From: Platanthera guangdongensis
Taxonomy: Eukaryota > Streptophyta > Magnoliopsida > Asparagales > Orchidaceae
NCBI GenBank assembly: GCA_039583875.1
Contig: CM077157.1
Span: 72,354,346 to 72,418,345, forward strand
Direction of reading: 5' to 3'
DNA: 64,000 bases
The position numbers were made by a program, and so were the translations under genes. Below, piece by piece: positions 32,092 through 44,895 of the stretch (positions within the stretch are counted from its first letter, which is position 1; each line of letters begins with the position of its first letter). A model generated the notes under the pieces. It was not told the DNA's origin. It made no database searches and saw only the letters and a program-made list of their open reading frames with translations.

Positions 32092-33964
32092 TCCCCCAAG
32101 CTTAAGATTTGCTTGTCCCCAAGCAAAGATATAAAAACTAGTTAATCAAAAAAAGTGACTAATCCAAAAAGTTTTAATCATGCTTACACAAGTACTATGC
32201 AAAATTCCAAGTAGGGAGAATGTGAAACATAAACCTAAAGCAGTTACTTTGGCATGATTTAACAATTTATAAACTTTACTAATGAAAATAAATCATCCAA
32301 AATTTTAAGCAAATTATTTAAATAAATTTAAGTAATGCAACAAAATGAAAAAGATCATTGAGTTGTTACTAGATCCAAGAGACATATTATAACTATATCA
32401 ATCAAATAACAAAAATCTAAATTCAAATCCAAAACTTTACTAATCTACTTTTCTTCTTTACTTAATTCAAAAATATGAATCAAAAGGGCTTATTAGGACC
32501 GAAACGTTTTGTTTAGGATTATGATTAGGAGTGGAATTCAAAGATAAACAAGAAGGTTTAAAAATCACAATAAACCAAAGTAAAGAGTTTCAAAAAAAGT
32601 TTATCATAAATTAAATATTTTTCTTTCTTTCTCTTTTCCATTTTTCTTCCCCCTTTTTTTCAAAACAAAGGCCATAAATAATTTTGCTTTTAATTTTTAA
32701 ATTGGCCAAACAAAAGTAAACACTTCTTTTGAGCAAACTTTTTCAAGAAGTTCTCCGAATAAATTACAACAAAACCCTATCAAAATCATAAAAAGTTTTT
32801 TATAAAACTCAGAAGGTTAGTGTGATTAGATAGGTTGGAAAAATTTATCTTTGGTGAAAATGAAATGATAAGTGGAGCTATCAATTGAAATCGGAAAAAT
32901 GCTCAAAGGGGGCGAACTAGGGGTACAAAAATTTTTTGGTTGGCAAGAAGGATCAAACAAAAAAATGGCCTAAATCATTTTCTTGCTTCTAAATTTATTT
33001 AAAGCATTAGTTTTGAAAAATTTCAAAACGCAAGTCCTAGATAATAAATAAAGACTAATGAAATTATCTTGAAAATAGAAATAATAAGAGACTTGGATCG
33101 TTCATATCTACTATGCTAATCAAAAGTTGACATTACAAAAATTATCCAAAAATGAAAAGCAAAATAGTGGATGAAAGATTTTCGAGAAAGTAAAGAAAAT
33201 AAAGAACAAAAACCATAATAAAAATGCGAGTTTTAGAAAAACATTTCATGTGAACATGCTACCGTGAATTAGAAACACAGCAAGAACAACATTTTACTTG
33301 TGAAACATAATTAAAAAGAACGATTAGAAAGATTATAATTGGATAAGTTATTTATATGGAATTTTGAGGAAAAAAACAAAAGCAGAGGGTACTATTGAAA
33401 TACCAAAATTAGTTTAAAATAACATATATATATATTATTTTGAAATATTATCTTTTTTTCAATTTTTAAGATAAATAAATTTTTGTTTTTTAAAGGAAAC
33501 AAAAATAAAGACAAGAGAAGGAGGAAATCCTCACCCAAGCTTAAAATAGACATTGTCCTCAATGGAGAAAGGAGGGGTATGAGAGAGAGAGAAAAATTAA
33601 AACATAAATAAAAGTAAAAAATTGAAAAACAGGTACTTACCCGGATTTAAGCGTCGCGAATGTTGAGTGATGCCGCTCCCCCATGCTTGCACTTTGGAAC
33701 TTATTGACATGTCTTCTTTGGACTTTCTGATGGATTCAGCAGCATTGGAGGTGGCGATCGCAGAAGCTTCAACTTGAGGAGCCGTCCGGGGCAAAAAGTG
33801 TAAAATAAAAAAAATAGAAAAATAATTTGGGTTTCCTCCCAAGAGCGCCCTTTGTTTATAAAGGTCTTTTTGAGCTCCACCAAAAAGAATATTGTCCAAA
33901 AGATTATTGTCCAAAATAATATTTAAAGTTTTTAACAAAAAATAAAACAAAGTCTGAAGTTATT
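32092..33964 (-). other. 3' non-coding spacer of element C
   Basis: AT-rich region between pol and the 3' LTR with no env-like frame. It ends at the LTR with the purine tract AAGCTTGGGGGAAT (minus strand). Near pol it has the hairpin TTGGG-AGGAAA-CCCAA (minus strand, 33842-33827), the counterpart of that in elements A and E. Confidence 0.75.
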
Positions 33965-36740
33965 TAAAGTTCATGCAGAAGAAACTTAACATTGTTCGGA
34001 CTGACATTATCATCACCAGAAAAATATAGTGTAAGACACTGCCCATTTACTTTGAAATCATCTTTATCAGGGTGTGAAATAAAAATCGTACCATACAGAA
34101 AAACTTCTTTAATAGTAAACGGCCCACACCATCATGATTTTAACTTGCCCGAAAATAAATATAATCGTGAATTTTATAAAGGAACTTGGTCTCCCGGCTT
34201 GAAGGTTTTTGGGTGCCTTAGGTGCTTGTCGTGAAAATGCTTTGCTCGCTCTTTATAAAATTTGTTATTTTCATATGCATAAGAGCGGCACTCGTCGAGT
34301 TTGTTAAGTTGAAATTTTCGAAAATTGTCGACAGAGTGGGGATCTTAATTTAAAAATCATAAGGCCCAAAAAGCGCGGTGTTCTAATTCTACGGGTAAAG
34401 GGTGTGATTTTACATAAACCAACCAATATGGTGTACAACCGATAGCGGTTTTGTACGTTGTTCGGTCGGCCCATAGAACATCGTCTAATTTGGTTGACCA
34501 GTCTTTTCTACAGGTGGAAACAGTCTTTTCTAAAATTCTTTTGAGCTCTTTGTTTACTACTTTGACTTGTCCGTTAGTTTGGGCGTGGTAGGTAGTTGAA
34601 AGCTTATGCGTAATGTCGTATCTAATAAGAATTTTTGAAAAATACACGTTACAAAAATGTGAAGCCCTATCGCTAACGATGGCTCATGGCGTACAGAATC
34701 GAGAAAATAATTTTTTCAAAAATGTAATTATGACTCGGGCGTCGTTTATAGGAAGAGCTTGGGCTTCAGCCCATCGTGAAACATAATCTACAACAACTAA
34801 AATGTATTTATTTCTGAAACTAGAAGGAAGAAGGCCAACAAAATCGATTCCCCAGAGGTCGAAAACTTTACACTCAAGGAAATAATTTTGCGGCATTTCA
34901 TTTTTATTGGAAATATTTCCCGACCGTTGGAAACTATCACACCTACTCACAAAGGCTTGCATGTCTTTAAACAGGCTAGACCAATAAAAACCCGTTCAAA
35001 GCACTTTGTGGGCGGTGCGAGCAGCTTGATAGTGACCACTAGTCGGCCCTTCATGCAAATGTTTTAAAATATCTATTCCTTCTTCAAAAGAGAGGCATCT
35101 CCTTATCACTTGGTCCACACAGACTTAGAAAAGATGCAGGTTTTCCCAAAAATAGCTCTTCAACTCAGAAAAGAATTTCTTCTTTTGCTGAGAGGAGAAC
35201 TCTTTTGGGAGGACACGAGCCACTAAATAGTTGGCTATGTGTTCAAACCAAGGAGAAGGAGATGTACTAATCAAAAGCAGCTTCTCATCGGGGAAAAACT
35301 CATTAAAAGATTTTTCATCTAATTTTTTTATATACGCGTTATCTAATCGTGAGAGATGGTCGGCGGCCAAATTCTCGGCTCCTCGCTTATCACTGATTTC
35401 TAAGTCAAACTCCGGGAGGAGTAAGACCCAGCGAATCAGGCGCGGCTTAGCATCCGTCTTAGCAAGAAGATACTAGAGGGCCGAGTGGTCCGTAAAAACA
35501 ATAATTTTGGAATGCGTAATATAATGACGGAATTTATCAAAAGAAAAAACAATAGCTAGGAGCTCCTTCTAGGTTGTGGTATAATTCTCTTGTGTCAATG
35601 TAAGTGTTTTACTTGCATAATAGATGGGGTGGAAGTTTTTAGATATTCATTGTCCTAATACGGCTCCCACCGCGAAACAACTCGCATCGCACATAATTTC
35701 AAAGTGAAGGTCCCACACCGGAGCTATCATAATAGGGGCATTAATCAACTTTTATTTTATTAACTCAAAGGCAGATAGACAATGGTCATCAAAAATAAAC
35801 GGGGCATCTTTTTCTAGAAGATGAGTAAGGGGTTTGGTGATTTTGGAGAAGTCTTTTATGAAGCGGTGGTAGAAGCCAGCGTGTCCTCGAAAACTTCTTA
35901 TAGATTTGACGTTCGTAGGCGGCGGAAGCTTCTCGATAACCTCTATCTTCGCTCTGTCTACCTCAATTCCTCTTTCAGAAATCTTATGACCCAAAACTAA
36001 CCCTTCCCTCAACATAAAATGGCATTTTTCCCAATTTAGGGCAAGGTTAGTTTCTTCGCATTTTTATATGATGTTTTCGAGGTTTTCTAAGCAACTATCA
36101 AAGGCATCGCCGAAGACGGAGAAATCATCCATAAATACCTCCATAATGCTTTCTACGTACTTGTCGAAGATAGCGATCATACATCGCTGGAATGTAGTCG
36201 GAGCATTACATAATCCAAACGGCATTCTTCAGTAAGCGAAAGTGCCAAAGGTACATAGTAAACGTAGTTTTCTCCTGGTCCTCGGGAGAGATGGGGATTT
36301 GAAAGTACCCCAAAAGACCATCGAGAAAACAGTAAAAACTATGGTCGGATAATCGTTCTAAAATCTGATCGATGAATGGCAAGGGAAAGTGGTCCTTGCG
36401 GGTGGCGTCGTTTAACTTATGATAGTGGATACACATTCGCCACACCGTCACCGTCTACATCGGGATTAAGTCATTATTCACATTACTAACTATAATTATC
36501 CCTCCCTTTTTCTGTGCTACCTGGACAGGGATAACCCACTTACTATCAGATATAGGATAGATAATTAATGCGTCTAAGAGTTTCATAACCTCGCCCTTTA
36601 CGACTTCTTTCATATTTGGATTTATACGATGCAGAGGTTGGATTGAATTACGTGAATTATCTTCCATTAGGATTTTGTGGGTGTGGAAAAATGGGCTTAT
36701 GCCCCTGATATCAGCTATTTGCCAGACAATAGCTCGGTGA
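33965..36740 (-). pseudogene. Athila RT-RNase H-integrase, heavily broken (element C)
   Basis: On the minus strand, RT motifs ([40 protein letters not shown] near 36135-36110), RNase H segments, integrase zinc-binding (SRCDSFQRSGN) and core ([19 protein letters not shown]) can be followed in order. Multiple stops and frame changes divide it into short pieces. The RT Met-Asp-Asp is still readable. The terminal stop near 33965 follows a VNGQ..LYFSGDD segment like the end of element E's pol. Confidence 0.87.
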
Positions 36741-36742
36741 TG

Positions 36743-38545
36743 TTAACGGAACACTAGTAGGAGCCTATCATTTTGTAGTTTGGTTATGTAGGCCGAATCT
36801 ATTACTGGTAGCTTAAAATCCTTTTCTAAGGAGGCATACCTAAGATGTTCGGGTAATTCCTTTAATTCTAGCATGGGGGGTTCTTCATACGATGTTTTGG
36901 AAATTCTCTCTTTTTCAAAAACAATGTCTTCGTAGACCTTTACTTTATACGGAAAATTAGAAAGGGTGGAGTCCGCGACCATGGCCGTCTCTTGCAGAGA
37001 TTCGTTTGGAAGAGTAGAGGAAGAACAAAAATCAGAAAATTTATTTTTAATTTCAGAAGGGTAGTAGGAAGATTCTTCACCTAAGGCATCTAATAAAAAA
37101 CATGACTCATCATTTTCTAGGGTGTTTTTCATCGAAGGGGTGATAGAGAAGGTCACTTCATCGTCGCCTACTTGTGGGAAGAGCTTACCATTGCTTACAT
37201 CAATGATAGCTCGGGAGGTGGCAAGGAATGGTCAGCCAAGGATCAAGGGAACCTCGACGTCTTCTTCGATGTCCAAAATGACGAAATCCACCGGGAAGAT
37301 GAACTTGTCGACTTTGACTAGAACATCCTCCATGATTCCTAACGGGTGTTTGACTGATCTATCGGCGAGCTGGATACTCATGCGTGTGGGGTTGAAGTTA
37401 CCAATTCCTAACTTCTTGAATAACTAGAGGGGCATCAGGTTAATACTCGCACCTAAGTCGGTTAATGCATGCTTGACAAAAAGATCACCAAAGACACAAG
37501 GAATAGAAAAACTACCCCGATCACTTATCTTCTTTGGTAAATCGTTTGTTAAGACCGCAGAGCACTCGGCATTTAGTGTGACATGCGAGAAGTTTTCTGA
37601 CTTCTTTTTATTAGTCAGGAGATCCTTAAGATACTTAGTGTACTTTGGCATTTGAGAGATTGCTTCGTGGGAGGGTAGATTTATGTGGATTTGCTTAAAT
37701 ATTTCTAGGAAGCGGGAGTATTGATCATCCTGACGTTGCTTGCTAAGTTCAGATGGGTATGGTGGAGTTGAAATATTTTTAAATATGGGTGGTGGAGTGA
37801 GATATTTTTCTTTAACAGGGAGAGGGGTGAAAACTTCTTCTTCAGTAGAGCATGGAATGATAAAAAGTTTCTCGGCTGAGGATTGATTTTTTAAAATGGG
37901 GGCAGAACTTTGATTTTTTAAAATGGAGGCGGAGCTTGCCTCGGGCTCTTCGCTAACCATACCATAAACTTGATTCCCACTCCAAAGTGTTATAGCTTTC
38001 ACTTGATCTCTCGGGTTGGGCTCGGTGTTGGCAGGAAGAGACCCGGCGGGTCGCTCAGAAATATTTTTTGCGAGTTGTCCTACTTGATTTTCTAAACTTT
38101 TAACGGTCCCGGCTAGGGTTCTTATAGTAGCGTCATTAACATTCATATATTTTGAAAATATTTCCTCCAAACTTGGAGGTTTTGGAAAATTTTGAGGAGG
38201 TGCTGGTGGTGCAGAAATATCATTTTGTGGTGGCGGGCACATTGCGTTTGATGGATTACTCAACGAAAAGTTCAGGTGGTTCCGTAAAGCAGGATTATAA
38301 CTATTCAAAAAACCGAAACCCGACGCAGGATAATTAGTAGTAGAATAATTATGAAAAGCATTTCTATGCATATTATTAACATAATCTAATTGTTTGGGAG
38401 TAGGAGTTACAGATTCCCATACCTGAGGGGCGGAGGAAGCAGTCATCTCCATTATCTTTTTACTTAACATTTCCACTTGCAGGGCTAGCTGGGAGACATT
38501 ATCTACTTCACAAATACCTGCAGGTTTGTTCGGGCGGGACCTAGG
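36743..38545 (-). pseudogene. Athila Gag C-terminal half and protease (element C)
   Basis: Reads on the minus strand from the CTAGG insertion site. The Gag segment (PNKPAG, VDNVSQLALQVEML) is followed by Pro/Asn-rich Gag sequence, then the protease with an intact DLGASIN near 37460-37435. A TAG at 37424-37426 replaces a Ser codon soon after the active site. The protease flap region and GDDEVTFSI lie in the following stretch. Here the junction residue is Glu, where element E has a stop. The N-terminal half of Gag continues at 62267. Confidence 0.88.
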
Positions 38546-39334
38546 TGTACAACCCTGTGTCCGGCGAGCGGGCCCCGCCAGGAAGGTTGAGCAGGCCTGT
38601 CCCCGCGACCCGCACCCGAGCGGCAGAACGGGCTGAACGACTGAAGGGCTGGTCCGCTCCCGCCCATCTCAGGCGAGCGAGCTGGCGACCCGCAGCAAGC
38701 GAGCCGGACCCGCGATTGGCGACCCGCCGGCCAACCCCCCGTACGCGACCTGGCTGCCGATCCGCCCGGCAGAAGACAGGCAGCTCGCCCCTATCGGCTC
38801 GCGCTCGCCCAGGGAGGATAGGCGAGCCACGAAGCCAGACCGCGCCCGCCTCCTGCGGGAGAACTGAAGGCGAGCTGACCGCCCGGGGGTGCGAATAGCT
38901 ACTCAGAACAGCGGAGCCTCGCTGTTGGCAGACCAGGTTGGACTGCGCATAGCTGTTCAGAACAGCGGAGTTTGGCTGTTGGCAGACCCAACCAGGGGCC
39001 TTTTGGTACTTCTAGGTCAGTCATTTTGGTTATTGGCAGTTCAGATTCTGAAAATCTATAAATAAGACCCAAGGGGTACCTCAGAGGACACGCTTTTCAG
39101 TACCTCCTTGCTCTCATTCTCAAGTGTTCTCTGAGGGTACCTTAGCTCGGCTCTTGGCTAAGGAGGGGAAGCGCTCAGAGATCTTTCGGGTTTGTGGTGG
39201 GACCTCCCTGCCGAGCCCTTGGGTCTGTTTTCTCTTGTCTCTCTCGTTGTTTTTCTTGCAGGAGCAAAGTAGGCGCGAGACCACCCCTTCCCCAAGGGTA
39301 GAACTCCACAAGAGGCCGGATTCCGGTTTCAACA
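38546..39334 (+). repeat. 5' LTR of element D
   Basis: Spans 789 bp, TGTACAACCC to TTTCAACA, with a TATA box (CTATAAATAA near 39056-39065). The match to 49944-50088 plus 61623-62266 is about 98%. It contains the uninterrupted CGACC target used by element E, near 38687. Confidence 0.95.
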
Positions 39335-39337
39335 TTT

Positions 39338-39355
39338 TGGTGCGGTGAGCGTGGA
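39338..39355 (+). other. Primer binding site, tRNA-Phe type (element D)
   Basis: TGGTGCGGTGAGCGTGGA matches the complement of the plant tRNA-Phe 3' end over 18 bases, from memory of that tRNA. It lies three bases after the LTR. Confidence 0.8.
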
Positions 39356-39389
39356 AAGTGGTCAGTGTAGAAAAGCTTCGGTGAGCACA

Positions 39390-41921
39390 ATGACGGGAGG
39401 TCAGGGATTGGACAGACAGGACTCGCCACCCCCCCCGCCTCTCGCAACGGTGGGGATGTTGGAGGATTTCAGGAACGAGGTGCTGAGCCTCGTCAAGTTC
39501 GCACTCGGCGCGCGGGCCGAGTGCTTGACTCCGGCGATCCCGATCGCGGCCGCCCCCTCTTTGGGCGAGGACGCCCCCGACAGGCGAGCCGGGAAGGAGG
39601 TGGCAGAAGAAGGCCGAGGAAGCGAGCTCCCGGGGCGCGAGCTCTTCCCCGGCTCGGCAGGCCGAGGCCGGTTCGACGAGTTGGGCCCGCGAGACTCGCC
39701 GGCCCGCCAGGTGGGGGGAGGCAGCCCGTTCAGCGAGCTGGTCTCCTCAGCTACAGTACCAGACGGATTCAGGGAGCCCGAGATGACCTACTACACCGGG
39801 AAGGGAGACCCGGTTCAGCACGTCCAGTGGTTCGAGGACGTAGTCTCCATCCGTCAGATGTCGGACGGATTCAAGTGTCGCCTCTTCGCCATCACCCTCC
39901 GAGAGAAGGCAAGGGAGTGGTTCCACCAGCTGCTGGCCAGTTCCATCTATTGCTTCGAGGACCTGCGCCAAGGGTTCATGTTGAGGTTCACTACCTCAAA
40001 GAAGAGGAAGAAGGAGTCTGAGTCCCTGTTCCACATAAAGCAGGGGGTGAACGAGACGTTGGGGAGCTACGTCGATCGGTTCCAGGAGGAGGTTACCCAA
40101 GTCCAGGAGATGCCGGGCCACAGTCTGATGATGGCCTTCACACTGGGCCTGCAGCAGGGTTTCTTCCGCATGGAGCTGAAGAGAATTCCCCCCCTCTCCT
40201 ACGAGGAGCTGATGGAGAGGGCGGCGAGAGAGGTCGACGGGGAGGCGTCGAACCCAGAATTTGCAAGGAAGTTGGCCAGGTGGGCGACTGAGGAGGAAAA
40301 GGAGTCGAAGGGAGGAAGAGGACAGGAAGAGAGGAGGGGGGAGCCCAGGCAGAGGGAGCAGAGGGAGCAGAGGCAGCTCCAAGGACAGCAGCCGGGGTGG
40401 GGGCGTCAGGAGCCCGACCGTAGGCTGGGCTGGAGACCAGAGTGGCAGGGGCAGGGGCCACAGAGGGGATACCACGGGAGAGGTCACTATCAGGGGAGGC
40501 AGGACCAGTTCCACCCACCAGGCTGGAGGCAGGGTCAGAGGCCGCGGCTCCCCGATCAGGAGGAGGCCATGGCCATAGCTCTGGGAGCAAGGAGAGGGGT
40601 CATAAGAAGGAGGAGAAGAGAGTTCAGGGTGGAGCTGCCCTACTGTGACTTCCATCAGGAAGAGGGGCACGCAACAGCCACATGCCCGGAGTTCTTGGAG
40701 ATGAGAGGGAACAGGGGTCGGCAGCAGCAGCAGGAGGAGGTGCGGCAGGAAGTGAGGATCGAGGAGGTCCTGCCTCGGGCGGAGGAGGATCGCTGTGAAG
40801 ACCGGGTGGATGTGGGGACCCGAGGAGGGATCAGAGTGATCCACGGGGGAGTGGGAGTCGAGGCTTCCCGCAAGGCAAGTCTCCACACCATGTATCGGCG
40901 GAGCGTCGCCTCTACGTCCCAAACCCCGCCGCCAGAGGAGAGGATCACCTTCTCCAGAAGTGATATGCCGGACCACGAGGATCCGTTCTGTGATGCGCTG
41001 GTCATCAAGGCCGCCATCGAGAACTTCACTGTCTCTCGGATCCTCGTGGACAATGGGAGCTCCGTGAACGTCGTCTTCAAAAAGGCGTTTGACGCGATGC
41101 AGGTGGAAGCTAAGAGGGTGCTGGCCTTGGACGGGCCCTTGTTCGGGTTCTCAGGAGAAAGGAAGGAGGTAGAGGGAGGAGTCGGCCTCCATGTCACCCT
41201 GGGGGGGCAGTCCCGAAACTGCAAGTTCATCATTGTGGACGCCCCCAGCAGCTACAGCGCAATCTTCGGGAGGCCCCTGATCAGCGCCTTCCGCTGCGTC
41301 CCCTCGTCTTTCCATCAGTGCCTGAAGTTCAACGCTGAGGGGGTGCAGGTCAGGGTTAGGGGAGACCCGAAGGTGGCGCGGGAATGCTACGTCACCGCGG
41401 TAAACACCATCTCTTGGCAGGAAGGAGCCGAGGAGATGGGGCGGAGGATGGAGGAGGACTGCGCAGAGAAGGCGGAAGGAGGAGATATGGAGGAAGTGGC
41501 CGAAGTGAGGGCCGTAGGAGGGGAGATGGAGGTAGAGGTCCCCGTTCCGGAGGAAGGGGACGCCGAAGGATGGGGGGAGCAGTCCAGGCTGGAGGCCGCA
41601 GAGGAGGTGGTGGAACTGGAAGTGCTCACCCGCGGAGGCAGGGTGGAGAGGATCCGCGTCAGCGGGGGGCTGACCCCGGAGGACCAGGGCAGGATGCTGG
41701 AGTGCATCCAGAAGAACGTGGACATCTTCGCCTGGAGCGCCGCGGAGATGCTGGGGGTTGACGCGGATGTGGCTTGCCACCGCCTCAACCTGGACCCGGG
41801 AGCACGCCCCGTCCAGCAAAAGAAGAGGTCCACGGCGGACAGGCTGGCGGAACCCATCAGGGAGAAAGTGGCGAAGCTTCTCAAAGCCGACTTCGTGTCC
41901 GAAATTCAGTACCCCGGCTAG
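39390..41921 (+). pseudogene. Tat Gag, protease and start of RT (element D)
   Basis: The first ATG is at 39390 (MTGGQGLDRQD); a GTG further upstream overlaps the primer site and is rejected. Domains: an acidic, Pro-rich N-terminus; gag capsid (MTYYTGKGDPVQHVQWFED, FAITLREKAREWFHQL, about 39783-40200); an Arg/Gly/Gln-rich basic stretch (40310-40560) suited to RNA binding; a zinc-binding CDFHQEEGHATATC (40645-40686); protease VDNGSSVN near 41048-41071; a Glu-rich linker; and the beginning of RT. The frame stops at TAG 41919-41921, in a position where Trp is expected before VSNVVMVKKG. A second TAG follows at 41961-41963. Both fit TGG to TAG changes. Everything before is open. Confidence 0.9.
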
Positions 41922-41963
41922 GTCTCAAACGTTGTGATGGTTAAAAAAGGAGACGGCCGCTAG

Positions 41964-44546
41964 CGGTTGTGTATCGATTTCTCTCTTCTTAATAAAGCTT
42001 GTCCTAAGGACTATTACCCTTTGCCTCGGATCGACGCGCTGGTTGATTCTGCCGTCGGCTTTTCTGTAATGAGTTTTTTAGATGCCTTTTCAGGTTACCA
42101 CCAGATCAGGATGCACCCCCCGGACATCAAGGATGTCTCATTCATCACAGGGGACGGCTACTATTGCTACAAGATGATGCCGTTCGGGCTGAAGAACGCT
42201 GGGGCCACCTACCAAAAAATGATGGATAGGGTCTTCAAGGAACAGAGGGGGAGGAACTTGGAGGTATACGTGGACGACCTCATGATCAAGAGCCGGGACG
42301 TGGACTCCCACCTCCGGGACCTGGAGGAGACGTTCGCCACCCTGCGCAGATACAAGATGCGGCTGAATCCCCTTAAGTGCGTTTTTGGGGCTAGCCGAGG
42401 GAAGTTCTTGGGGCACCTCCTCACCCCCGCGGGGGTCGAGCCCAACCCGGACAAGGTCAAGGCTATCCTGGAGTTGGGGTCCCCGCGGAATGCGAAGGAG
42501 GTCCAGCGGCTGACAGGGAAGCTAGCAGGACTGAGCCGCTTCCTTTCTCGGGCAGGGGAGAAGTACTCCCCCTTCTTCAAAATGCTGAGGGGAGGCCAGA
42601 GGTTCGAATGGAGCAAGGAATGTGAAGAGGCCTTCCAGGCCCTCAAGGTGCAGTTGACACAAGCTCCGCTGCTCCAGGGGCCGAAGGAGGGTGAGGATTT
42701 GTTCTTATATCTCGAGGTTGGGGCAGAGGCCTTGAGCTCCGTCTTAGTACGTGAAGAGGGGAAGAGGCAGCTCCCCATTTACTATGTCAGTCGGGTCCTG
42801 AGGAAGGCCGAGCTCCGGTATCCGATCCTGGAGAAGCTTGCATTCGCATTAATCATCTCGGCTCGAAGGCTACGACCCTACTTCCAGGCACACTCAATCC
42901 GAGTGGTGACCGACCATCCTCTCCGCAACGTCTTCGAGGGGGTGGAGCATTCAGGCCGGCTGGCCAAGTGGTCGGTGGAGCTAAGCGAGTTCGATGTCTC
43001 CTTCGTTCCGCGGCTCTCGATCAAAGCTCAGGCGATGGCCGACTTCCTGGCCGACTACGTGGTGGAAGTAGCGGAGGAGGAGCTCACCCGCCCGACTCCT
43101 TGGAAGGTGAGGGTGGATGGAGCCTCAGGAAGGCATTCTCTCGGAGTAGGAGTGATTCTGGAAAACCCTCAAGGGACTCGGATCGAGCAGACGGTGGTGG
43201 TGCATTTTCCCATTACCAACAACCAGGCTGAGTACGAAGCAGTGATAGCGGGACTACGCCTGGCCAGGGAGTTGGGGGTGCTGGATGTGGAGGTCCTGAC
43301 CGACTCCATGGTGGTGGCTTCCCAGATTAACGGGGAGTTCGAAGCAAGGGAGCCCGCTTTGAAGTTATACTTGGCCAAAGTAAAGGGGGTCATAGGGACC
43401 TTCCAGACCTTCTCCATCCGGCACGTGCCAAGGGGGGAGAATGAGCAGGCCGACCAACTGGCGAAGCACGGCCCCCGGGCAGGGGGCACCATCACCGACC
43501 TGTTTCGCCCCTCCATCGAAGAAGGAGAGCTCATGGAGATCGATCAGCAGCCCTCGTGGATGGACCCAGTAGTAGTTTTCCTCTCCACGGGAGAGTATCC
43601 GGAGGGAGCAGACAGGAAGAAGCTGAGGCACAAGTCCGCCTACTACGTCCTTAAAGACGGGCAGCTATATAGAAAGACCCTCTCTGGGATGCTGGCCCGC
43701 TGCGTGTCCGAGGGCAAGGCGCAAAGGATCTTGGAAGAAGTCCACTCCGGGGAGTGCAGGAGTCATTCCGGGAGTCGGACCCTGGAGGGGAGGATAGTCA
43801 GGCAGGGGTATTTCTGGCCCACCCTGGGCCGGGACGCCGCGGGGTTCCCAAGAAGATGTCATAAGTGCCAGCTGTTCGCCCCCCTCCAGCTACATCCGGC
43901 CCAACAACTCAAGAGCATCACGGCCCCCTGGCCCTTTGCAATCTGGGGAATGGATCTGGTTGGACCGTTCCCCCAGTCCAGCGGCCAGAGAAGATTCCTC
44001 CTAGTGATGATCGACTACTTCTCAAAGTGGATGGAGGTGAAGGCGTTGGCCAAGGTGACCTCCCAGGTAATCAGGAACTTCGTTTGGGGGGAGATCATCT
44101 GTCGCCATGGGCTGCCCCAGGCCATCGTCACAGACAACGGACCTCAGTTCGCCAGTGCCGAGTTCACCAGTTTCTGCGAGCAGCTTGGGATCGACCTCAG
44201 ATTCGCCTCGGTCCACCACCCCAGGAGCAACGGGCAGGTGGAGGCGGCAAACAAAATCATCGTCAATCTCCTCAAGAAGAAGGTGGAAAACTTGAGGGGG
44301 AGCTGGGTGGAGCAGCTCCCCGCCGTTCTTTGGGCCCTTAGAACCACTCCTAACACGGCCACGGGGGAGACCCCCTTCAAGCTCTCCCATGGGTGCGAGG
44401 CGGTGCTCCCCATAGAATTTGAAGTTCAAACACCGCGAGTCGGAATGGCCAAGGAGGGCAGAGAGGAATGGCAAGCCGAGAACGGGGAGGAACTGAGACT
44501 CTCCCTTGACATGGTGGAAGAGTTGAGGGATCTTTCGGCCATCTGA
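41964..44546 (+). pseudogene. Tat RT, RNase H, second RNase H and integrase (element D)
   Basis: Open for about 860 codons. RT motifs are CIDFSLLNKACPKD, MSFLDAFSGYHQI, MPFGLKNAGATYQ and catalytic YVDD (42267-42278). The first RNase H (about 42700-42960) reads LYLEVGAEALSSVL, lacking the Asp found at that position in Athila. An archaeal-type second RNase H follows (43108-43480) with WKVRVDGASG, NNQAEYEAV and LTDSMVV, carrying the expected acidic residues. Integrase shows RCHKCQLFAP, WGMDLVGPF, IVTDNGPQF and HHPRSNGQVEAAN. The frame ends at TGA 44544-44546, while integrase similarity continues in frame. Confidence 0.92.
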
Positions 44547-44807
44547 CAGGAGGAGGTCAAAAGGAGGATGGCAAAATACTTTGACAAACATGTCAGGGTC
44601 AAGCAGTTCACGGAAGGGGACCTGATACTGAAGAAGGCGGACGCGGCAGGAAGGTCAGCGTCCGTAGGGAAACTCAACCCCAGCTGGGAAGGGCCATTCA
44701 TTGTGAAGGAAGCTTTGAAGTCGGGGGGCTATCGGCTCCAAAATGTAGAGGGCGAGGCCCTGAGTCTCACCTGGAGTGGAGACGACTTGAAGAGATTTTT
44801 TCCCTAA
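44547..44807 (+). pseudogene. Integrase C-terminus (element D)
   Basis: Same frame as the preceding stretch, separated by one TGA at 44544-44546 that fits a CGA (Arg) codon changed by CpG deamination. It contains AKYFDKHVRVKQF, GDLILKK and LNPSWEGPF, the usual end of Ty3/gypsy integrase, and closes at a natural TAA. Confidence 0.88.
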
Positions 44808-44895
44808 TTTCCTATAAGCAACACGATTTATTACAATGAAGCTTTTCTTCTCTCCCCCCAGGATTGTCATACCTAGGCTTGCTCAGAGAGTTGGA

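Noticed and set aside
39345..39389. GTG start upstream of the Tat gag
   Set aside because: It overlaps the tRNA-Phe primer site. The first ATG at 39390 is the natural choice.
39521..44341. Long frames on both strands overlapping the Tat gag-pol
   Set aside because: The DNA is GC-rich with few stops in any frame. These frames lack family motifs, while the sense frame carries all of them in order.
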